A DNA stretch of 64,000 nt from Mytilus edulis (taxonomy: Eukaryota > Mollusca > Bivalvia > Mytilida > Mytilidae): contig NC_092350.1 of NCBI RefSeq assembly GCF_963676685.1, positions 63,667,674 to 63,731,673 of the forward strand, in the 5' to 3' direction. This document shows, piece after piece, positions 48,673 through 59,900 of this stretch (position 1 is its first letter; each line of letters starts with the position of its first letter). The position numbers and the translations under genes were made by a program. The notes below the pieces were generated by a model. That model was given only the letters and a program-made list of their open reading frames with translations, did not search any database and had not been told where the DNA came from.

Positions 48673-49768
48673 ATAACAGACATGAACCAACGATAATCCT
48701 AAACTACACAAGCACCTGGCTTATGACAGGCACACAACGAATGTGACAGGGTTAACTGCTTGTTAAAAAGGCAATTGTATATCTCCAATATACACCTTAC
48801 TACATAAATTATGAATAAACAGTGGCCATATCGTTTTCGTATTTAGGTATGTTACTACCGGAGGAATTTGACACTAAAAACATTATGAGGCAAGATACGT
48901 GTATAGATCAGTTTTATTATTCAAATTATGGTGCGAGCAACTTTAAAACTATGTCGGTAAAAAAACACGGTAGAACTGTCAGGATTTGTTCTAGTTGACA
49001 AATGAGTAAATACGATCTTTATCTAATTATCATAACTATTTTAGCTAAGTTAAAATTGTTTAATTTTGTACTCGGGTGTGACCTGCTGTCAAAATGTTCT
49101 AATAGTGTAAAGATGTACGGATAAATGCAATGTTCTAGACAAGTTCTTCTAATACTTTCTAATATATCCCAGGAGTGGTTTAAACTGATAATAAATGAAC
49201 ATCACAGCACTTTGAAATAATTATACTCAAAGGTAAAATATAACCTCATGTTTATGACACTTTGTTTTATACATGTATGCCATTCATTCAATTAGATACT
49301 TCGAATGTTTGAAATTGATTGCTTATATGGTATTTCAACATGCAGTTTATTTATTTTTTGTAAATGCAAACTAATATTTAGCGAAATCAAAAATACAATA
49401 TTTATTATTATATGATTATATAAGTGTATATATATTCTGTTTACTTAAATAAATGCTTGATACAATTAGACTTGATTTCATAATAAGTTTTCTTAGACAA
49501 AAATAATTAAAAATGTTTTTTTTTTTATTTAGAAATCTTACCATATATCGATTCAATTAGTTGGTATAAACGGAAAGACATTCGGATATAATAAAATGCA
49601 CAGTGAGAGCTGCAGAACAAATTTGCCTATTCTGCATGTCTATAAATGTATACCTTACAACCAAAGACATTTAATATTTATTAGGTGATTAGACTGGAAT
49701 GGCTAAGACACAACTGCAGTTCTTCAATTCAACTCTCAAGAATTTGCAAATACGAAATCAATACTCAC
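48673..49768. other. intron, no recognised content
   Basis: A/T-rich; nothing supported. Confidence 0.4.
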
Positions 49769-50973
49769 AAAATGTTTTAACCAGCTGTTCCCTAGGTCAG
49801 CCATGCTGTGTACGCAAGAATGTTCATTACACAAGTATTCTCCACTAATGTCCTCGTTGTTTTTTAGGGGGATTCTATCTGAGCTCTCAGAGTAATCTCC
49901 AGTACTACATTTAAATTTGATACTGTAAGATATAGTATGCCTTAATTTTCCTTGTATGGTTTCAATGATATCACATAATTCATTTAAGAAGGTCTGATAT
50001 ACATTATCATCCAAAACATCATGCCGTCTCCATATTTGTACGGATACAGCATTATGTGAAAAGCAGATGATAAATTTACTAAGTTCGGCTAAATAGAACA
50101 CTGCTTTTCCTCTGTATAAACCCTTTACTTCACAAACTTCATAATTTCTAATGTAATGGAACAAAATGTGATTGAAATATGCAAAAGGAAGAAATTCGAA
50201 TTCGAAAATCAACCAAGGTGTAATTGAAACATCAGAACTCTTTGAAATAAATGTATCTAAAATATCTTCATATGATGATGATGTGTCAATCATGCACGGC
50301 AAAAAGTAGGAATCTGACTTCTGGCATTTGTCTATGCTGGTATCCCGAAATTTTGGTTTTATAACAATATCAAATTTTTCCATGATATTAAGTAAATACG
50401 TTTTGTGGTCACCAAACTTCAGTTCGGGTTCTTTTTGGAATAGCTGACTGATTAATATGTCTGATAATTCTCCTGAGCTTTTTAACGCATTCCAAGCAGT
50501 TGGACAAATTAAGTTAAAATTTATCTTTCCATTATTGGAATCACATACAAGGCATCTGAAACATTTAACTAACCAATTTGGTTGTAGAATGATGTATTCA
50601 CTGATCTCCTTGAAAAATATTACATTTCCAATTTTATGTTGGTAATTTAGGAACAGGAGCAGTTCTTTTTCTTCTAACGAATATTTTTGCGCTAATTTCT
50701 CCATATTATACCACGAATATACATATATGTTTAAATCTTTTAAAACTTTAACCGCAGTTTCTAGTTGAATCCACTTTGTAGGAAGTGTTTCACCAAAGTA
50801 ACCCATTTCTAATGCAATATTTGAAATATGTTTTCTTAAGATCTTGATTTCTTTGCTATCTTCTTCTTTGAACTGTGTATTCGAAATAAAATAGATGCCT
50901 CTGTTGTGATTAAACTTGTTGTCTTTGCCAAAATAGACAAGAAGTTTGTCCGCGTATATTTCTTTATCTTCAG
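49769..50973 (-). CDS. ROCO exon 8: end of Roc and COR domain, frameshifted
   Basis: Acceptor TTTCCAG joins in phase 0 to AEDKEIYADKLL, the expected Roc C-terminus, but that frame then stops. The COR frame (YFGKDNKFNHNRGIYFISNT, KEIKILRKHISNIALEMGYF) starts one base out of register near 50935. The COR part follows the family: GETLPTKWIQLE, LAQKYSLEEKELLLFLNYQH, KIGNVIFFKE, ILQPNWLVKCFRCLV. A clean donor TTT|GTGAGT ends the exon at 49769. The uninterrupted frame runs 357 codons from the ATG at 50806. Confidence 0.82.
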
Positions 50974-53900
50974 CCTGGAAATAAACAACAGGTACATTTG
51001 TAAAAACTGTTCATTTGAGGCAAAAACTAATTGAGTTCATGTACTTGCATTTAGTAATAATAAGTAATCCGCAATATGCTAAATAGGTATTCCGTGAATT
51101 GAGAACTGTTTACTAGCAGCTTAGTTTACTTGCATCATTGTGAAATGCTCTTTCCATATACGAAAATAACAAATTTAAACAAACACGAGCCTTAATCGCC
51201 CAGCTTCAATGGCTAATCAGAAAGTTCTTTTATTTTTTTTTATTTTGATACAAATAAATCTTAAACCTTTCACGCGTCTGGCGTATTATACTATAATACT
51301 GGTATCTTTGTTTACTATTTTACCCAACAGTGAATTTGGTGTTTGCAAATTTTAAAATAAATCGCTCAGAATGAGGTCAAACATAAAATTTTGCATAATT
51401 TTAATATACATGATATAGGTTATGAAAAATTGTTTAATTAATAAATCCACTATAAAACGAAATTTGCGGGAACAGTGCCCATTTATAAATGGCGGAATTG
51501 GATTTCTATAAAATACTTTAGAAAAAACCATGACAATTATATTAGTGAAGATATCAAAATGAAACCTGCCAACTAGAATGACATTGCTGTATCATTTTTA
51601 TACCAATGAAATGGTTGAATGTATAAAAATGATACTAATATATTGAATTGTTGACATTTACAAAACTTAAATTTGATTAAGTCAAAATAGGTAAAGCTCC
51701 TCATTTATAATTCATTCAAACTATATCATTTAGTTGATAGTGTTTACTGTTAATTAATAATTTTTTGTGGATACCAATTTTCTTGGAAAACTTGCATGTT
51801 CGTGGACATTTAATTTCGTGTTATTTTCGAAGTCTTTATACAAGTCTATTAAAAAAATAATGTTTATTGAACATTTAATTTCGTGGTTCATCTACAATGT
51901 ATACCTACGAAATCCACGAAAAATGAATATCCAACAAATAGTAATGAACAGTATCTAAATACAACTCTAAAAAAAAACTCCATTGCAGACATAAAGAATA
52001 TCATATTAACATACAAATAAGTTTATAAGAAACTGATCTGCTAAATTGTTTTAAATTGACGTGAATAATGTCATAATATATGAGCATTTTTCGTTTTGTC
52101 AAAGTCACAATAGCGGCCACTGTCTGTTATACCTATTTTTATCGCCTTCGGCAAAATTTACATTCACATTTTATAATTTTAGAGCATGACTCCTTCGCGT
52201 GTTTTCCAGAAGGTTATCATATAGTGATATAGTCCATTAGATTTGTTTACAATTTATTAGTAGCTACTCTGAACTGCTTTTATAATGGCCAGCAGAATAT
52301 CAATCAAAAAAAAAATAAGAAAATAAAGAAAAAAAATGGCTTTACTAATTTTGATAACAATTGGTATATTATCAACTAATGACAAGGACTATTATCTGCA
52401 CACATTAATAATAAAAATACTGGAACTGAAAGGCCTAATGAACAAATAGACTGGACACGTGAAGATTAATACTGCCCAGCAGATATTAAAAGATACTGAC
52501 ATTTTTGTGCTTTATAAAGAATATTTCCATGAAATATTGAATGTGCAATACCTGAACGTATAAGAAGTCTGCATGTTGAGCTATATTTACGAATGATGTC
52601 CTTATACCGATGATAAAATTTAGTAAATGTTTTGACTAGTTTGTGATATCGAAAACCATGGTGTAATAAGTTTGCAGTAATACATAAATTTCTCTCGTTA
52701 AAATCTAAAACATTGTTACATACACGAGCGAATCGTACAAGTTGAGATATATAAACACCGTAAGATGGTGACAAGGGAACGTCACCATCTAAACATGGAT
52801 AATTAACGATAGGAAATGATAAATCATCTCTTTTATCATAATGATATAGATATCAAGATCGAGGAAAGGGCAGTGGTCATTGTTAGTATTAGCTTTATTT
52901 AAAGTAAGTTCAACAGGATAAATTTCTTTAGTATACATAGTGAAGTCGTCATTATTGAGAGCCAAAATATCATCCAAATATCTAAAAGTATTATTAAATT
53001 TGTGGAACAGATGTTGTTTCGATGGGTCTTTGCTGATTTTTGTCATAAATTGTAACTCATAGCAATACAAAAACAGTTCCGCAATAAAAGGTGCACAGTT
53101 AGTCCCCATTTGAATTCCGATAACCTGACGATACATAGAAACTCGAAAGCAAACAAAAATGTTATCTAGTAAAAATTCAAGGACAGATATAGTATCAAAG
53201 CATGTCCAATTGACATAGTTTTTTTGTTTATTGCTACTAAAAAATGACCTAAAAGAGTTTGAACATATATTTTTACATTCTGACTTTTTAAATGTCCATT
53301 TAATTAATTGTGTGAATTTTTTCTTAATAAGAATGTGAGGCAATGTGGTATATAGGGTAGAAAAATCAAAACTTTGAACAAATTTAGGCATGCAATTTAT
53401 CAAGTACTTCCAACCAGTTTTTGACACTCCAAAAGTAATTAATTCCACTTTTTTCGAAGGCCTTATTTGAACAATTTATTATCAGGTTTTTGATTGTACC
53501 AAGTGTACTGGTAAGAAGAATAGATAATGTAGTAGTGGAACAATGGCTTGAAGACGAAATACATTTTGTAAATCTATATTTGTAAGGTGTTTTGTGTAGC
53601 TTCGGAAGCCAGTACATAGTTGGGACTTTCATTGTTTTTAGTTCTGCTTGTAATGCGGTAGCTAAAAGTTAATGTTTGTTACAGGTGTCGTTTTCTGAAA
53701 ATGGAGTTAGTTGGAATGTTGGTGAATTGGTGATTTCTTTTTGTAGAATCAATATTTGATTGGGTGAGACAATCCCACGTGTCATTGAACAAATCTTCAT
53801 ATTCCATTCTGACGAGCATAGTCCCCTCTGAAATGGCGAGATTATATCGTGTGACGTTACGCGCGGTTAAGGTACATAACGTTTTGAACTTCTTAAATAT

Positions 53901-56900
53901 TCTTCTTCAAAAAAGCTATAGCAAAAATCATTATCATGTTTTTATTTCAGACGATAAACCAAAAAGACTGATAATTAAATTTTGATCGGTCCTGTTTATA
54001 AATAAGTATGTCGTGTTTAAATTTACTTATAAAAACAAGTGGATAAGAAGAAAAGTGTATGCAAACTATCATTTAATGTATTGATAGTAAACATAACGTA
54101 GACAGTGGAATAACACATTCATTTCCCTTTGCCTCGGGAGAAATGAAGATCTGCTCACCCTAAAAAAATCATATTTCCCTCGGGTAAAGCCCTCGTGAAA
54201 TATGAATATTCGTGGGTGAAAGCATCTTCATATCTCCCTCAGTCACGGGAAATGAATGTATTATCACAACTGGACAATGTATCTACCATGTTCATCATTA
54301 TGCTATAAACTTGTTTAGATAATAATTCAGTTCTATTATAAAAACTGGAGTGATGACAAAGAGCAAGATGTTGGTTATATATTGTTATGTATACATTCAA
54401 TTTAACTCTTATATGCAACAATAAAATATCATTAGAATAAACATGATAAACCATTTGATACAAAAGATTGATTATATAATACTAATCCCGTCGGAAATGC
54501 AAAGAATTGCAAAATAGATAGCAGCATTGTCTCCGCTACCTGATAAACATACTACGGTTTCAAATTTATCAACATTCGTCGCAAATCACTTACATGGTAT
54601 TGAAAACATCTTAAAAGAAACAACAAACAGTGACACTAACTACATGTGAGATTTTTTTCAGAAGACATACATCAATGTCGTATCATAATATCTATACCTT
54701 TTCAAACTTGTCAGTACCGGTACAAACCATTATAACTGGTGGGCACAGTTTTTCTGCTGAATGATTGTTACAAAAACAGTGAATATTGTCAAACCAAAAG
54801 TCAATGTAATCTGAAAAGAAACGATAAAAGCTATTTCATTCCCTGCCTATAAGAAAATATAGTTGTTCAGTAATCTTTAACTATTACATTATCACGAAAA
54901 TGAGGAAAATGACCATTGTTATAATATAGTTCGTTTCTGTGGGTGTTACATTTTAATGTTGTGTTTCTGCTGTGTCGTAGTTCTTTTATATTTGATATGA
55001 TTTCCTCAGTTTTAGTTTTTAACCCGGATTTGTTTTGTTTTTTTCTCAATGGATATATGAATTTTGAACAGCGGTATACTGCTGCTGCCTTTGTTGATTT
55101 TCAAAATTAAACAAATCCGTTTTTTAATGTTCATGTTTATTTTTCTTGTTGGTGGTACACATTAGACGTAGCTGAATCTCTCGAATGGAAAAGAGTTATG
55201 TATCCAAAAAAAGAAGACATGAACGTCATGAAATAGTATTCATAATATCTCTTTTAACTGTCCCCTCTGATAAAAAATTGCTCTTTAAACATGTCTTCCT
55301 AATCCATTTTTTTTATTTTCTATTTCTTATCCTCACAGGTGAATTTTCTTCGTTTTATTTCAGAAATGTGAGGATAACAAGACGCTTAATCTCTCTTTCG
55401 ACTTTAATATTAATCTATAATAGTTGTCAAAGGTACCAGGATTATAATTTAATACGCCAGACGCGCGTTTCGTCCACATAAGACTCATCAGTGACGTTGT
55501 AAAGGCAAACAAGTACAAAGTTGAAGAGCATTGACAAACCGTTTGATATTGATAACAGATGTGTTTTCTTTAAATAACATGTTTTAATGCATTTAATTCG
55601 AATCAAGGTTACTTTTTTTCTTTAACACATTCATAACATATATATTGATACAAATATAAATTAAACAAAACAATGTGTATATTTTTTTGTTTTTTTCTCG
55701 CAATCGATTGATGAATTTCGAACAGCGGTATACTACTGTTACCTTTATTTGATATGAACATAAGGATATGTGGTATGATTGCAAATGAGACAACAATCCA
55801 GCGATGATCATAAGGTATAAGCAATTATATGAAACCATATGGCCTTGGAGAATGACAAAACTCTATAGTGTGTAACCGGCTATAAATAAAAAGGATATGT
55901 AAAATGTGAAACGATAAAATATAGAAAACAAAGGCATGATTTATAAAAGAACATTTAACGAAATGCAAATATGACAGATATGAAACAACGACAAACACAG
56001 AACTACAGGCTCATGACTTGTTTACTTTATCTTATCATCAAACTACTATTCAGTTAGGAAGGCTACACTTGATAAGAAATTGTCATTGACAGACAACAAC
56101 TTTTTTGTTCACTGCAGTTAAACATTTTCCATATTTTTTACATTGTGAATCCCTGTTGTTAAAGGAATTGAATACTAAACATAAATCTTCACTCAAGTCT
56201 AATCAAATATGAGCACATAGAATCGTCTGCAAAATGAAATTTCTTTACGAAACAAAACATGGACCATCACTTTCATGATTCAAGATATCTTTATGATTTT
56301 GCAATACATCAAATACATTTGTTATAACTTTACCGTCAATGCAATAACAATCATCTTCATTGTGTGTTAAAGGTTTTATATTGTCTTCAATATCTGCAAC
56401 AAGAAGATATATTGCATGTGGAGTAAAGAATGTCTGGTGAGTGGCATAATAGTCTCGTTGGCCAGCAAAATCCCAAATACCACATTCTACTAGATCATCG
56501 GACACCTTTTTTCCTTTTACTGTACATGTCTTGGCTCTTGACATAATTTCATCCAATTTCTGATTCATCATTTCCGTTTTTTGGTCAGCAGGCATGACAT
56601 GAGTATCAATTAGTTCCGGATTAGTAAAAATATCATGGGTTTGTTTGTCTGTTTTGCGTAATTCGTTGTCATCTGCGTTGATAGTTGTAGCAGATAGATT
56701 TATTTTAGTAACACCATCTAACTTGACTGTCACAATGTCTTTCTCATAGGATAAAAGCGGTTCCTGGTCGTGCTGTTTCTTTTCTATATCCAGCAGATAT
56801 TCCTTAGAGGTAGTTGGTATCTGTTCCTTTTGTATCGTTTCTGTTTCTAATACATATTCCTTAGATAAACGTTGACGTGTTTGCTTAGAAATTGTTTCTG

Positions 56901-59900
56901 ATTGTTCCATAGAACCAGCTAGCTCTATTCTTCTTATCATTTCCTTCTGATGTGTGTCAACTACAATGCAGTAATATGAAGACTCGTACAATATAACAAG
57001 TGAACGCACAACAAAGGTATCTTCAAAAAACTTGTTGTAGAATGTGAATAATTATTAAATTATCATACAATTTTGAATACATAAATATGTTTAACCACTT
57101 ATACATGTTATATCTAATGTTGATAAACTCCAAGTAAAAATTAACAATAAATCTTACAGATTGTAATAAAATATTGTTGCAAATATGTATATGTAAAAAA
57201 AAAGTTTGCTGAATCTAATTTTCAAAAAACTAATGCAACTACGGCAAAAGCATTTTTACATACCACATTATTCCATTCTTAACCGAGTATTGTATATTGT
57301 GCCTAATCGGACATCATTGAATTAAAATTCCCCATCCTTAGACAGTCATGTGGATATGCAGCAGGACTGAACTATTGTTTAAGCTCATAGCACTACCTCT
57401 TTTTTATCCCACTTTCTAGTTGAACATAATGTACACAAGGCAACAAATAATAAATGACAGTACTGAAAACACTAACAGTGGCTTACCCTCATATGAACCT
57501 CCCGATAGATTTTTTAATTTTACATATTTTATAGAAATAGTTATGCTATATCCAAAAATGCAAAGAAAAAAGGGGGTTAGCAGGCTGGTTTGTTTCCCTC
57601 AAATGGAAGTGAAATGTGCGATTTTGACCGTTTTTCAAACATTTCAAGTCTTTCAACAGCGAAGTCATCAAATTCAAAGTTTGTTAGAACCAAGTCAGTA
57701 TGAGTATTATGTGAAACATAAAAAATTAAAACGTTTTCCTTGGTTGCTTTAGACTTACAAATTCTTTTATTTTCAGATTTATGTCTCAATTTAGTATTTT
57801 CTACTTCATTTTAGACTACACACTTTTGAAAATCTTGTTTTCATTTAGGTAATACAAACATTGCTTACCTTCACCAACAAACCATTCTCCATCATTTCTT
57901 CTAATTTGGCATTTTCTATTTATTTCAATTCCATCGGTGCTTTTTCCATCATATTCGCCATCTTCTGGGAATAATAGTCTCCGCACAAGACTTGTCTTTC
58001 CAACACGATCTCTGCCAATGACCTGAATTCTAACATATTGTCTGGTCTCTAATCCGGATTTTGTTGCATCCATATAAGTTTTCCTTTCGTTCTTGCTTAT
58101 TTCACTCGGAATTTCTTACAACAAAAAAAGGTATCAAAGAGACAAAATGAAGATTAAAGTATGCATAACTAATAGGGTTTCAAGAAAAGTTATTTTTCTA
58201 AAATAAACGCAAATAGGCAAACAGAGACAAATCACATACTTTATTTAACAACTAAATGTGTAAATTATGCAAATGTTTAATATTTAACATAAATATAACA
58301 AAGCATTGTAATTGAAATCTAATCAACATTTGACCCTATAGGGTCTCTAAGACTTGTACTATAAATGTCATTTATTTTTCAAATATTTATAAATTCTCTT
58401 AAGCTTTGTTCTTTTTGTCAATGGCAGACACTTTGAATTTAAGAAAAAATCAAAAAAATCTCATATTTTCACAAACTTTCGAGCCCTTGTCCCCCTTCAG
58501 GTAATTGGTAAACACTCATAGTAAATGTATATGCATGATGTCATTAAAAAACAATTAATAACTATAACCAATAACAACCGGATCTTACTGTGGCCTAGTA
58601 AAAAACGCAATGTGAAATAGTAAATATACAGGAATGTGCACGAATTGTTCCTACTTAATGTTTATGTTTATATTTTCTTAAAGTCAATTGAGACTTTCTG
58701 TCATGTTAACTTTTTTGTTGATATTTGATACCTGATTACATTTCAAGTGTTAAGTTATTATATTCCTCTATATAGAAATAGGAAGATGTGGTGTGAGTGC
58801 CAATGAGACAACCCTCCATCCAAATAACAATTTTAAAAAATGCAAACCATTATAAGTCAATGTACGGCCTTCAACACGGAGCATTGGCTCACACCGAACA
58901 ACAAGCTATAAAGGGCCCCAAAATAACTAATGTAAAACCATTCAAACGGGAAAACCAACGGTCTAATCTATATAAAAAAACGAGAAACGAGAAACAAGTA
59001 TAAATTACATAAACAAACGGCAACTACTGTACATCAGATTCCTGACTTAGGACAGGTGCAAACAATTGCAGCGGGATTAAACGTTTTAATGGTACCTACC
59101 CTTCTCCCTTTTGAAACAATAGCATAACATCACAACATAAAAAAACATACGATAAAATATCAATTGGCAGGCTTAACTCAATCAAAAAACGTAAATTAAT
59201 ACACTATGAACGAATAAATATATAGTTTTTTTTTAAGATAATTGTCAAACACACAAAGTGGGTGAATTAAGGCGATATAAATATTCCGATTGTCACAAAA
59301 CTATTATTTCAGAGCAATAAGTCATATAAAGAGTATATGCGATATGTTATTATCTAAGATCAACTATTAATGTTCGTGTCTGTCAAATACATAATGAGCA
59401 ATACCCCTGTTTTATTGGGTTAATTGAAGATCAGTTATCAGTATAACTGTTGCTGAAACAAGTTAACACTGAAGTCTCAGTATTTTTTATAATTTAGATA
59501 CCTGTAATGTTGAGTTGTATTTTTTGGGAAAATTCTCCAACTTGCACATAATATTCTCCACTGTCACTTTCGGTTGTGTTCTTTATTGTAAGTTTGTGTT
59601 GTGTATCTTCCATTGCAATAATATACTTGTCATTATTTATTATTTCTCTGCCATTTGTCAACCATTTTACAGGTGGAATGTCCGGCGGAAGTTGGCATTT
59701 TAAAATTGCATCTTCACCCTCTATGCAATAAATATCATTTGGTTCTTCAGGAAAAGTATCTGTAGAAACTGTTTTAAAATCATACATAAAGCATTATGAT
59801 TCTACGTGTTAACGTTATCATGTTATTATGAAAATATACATGCGTTATAATGATATTTAACATCCTCAAAAGAAGAAAACGAATACGCACTTATATTTTT

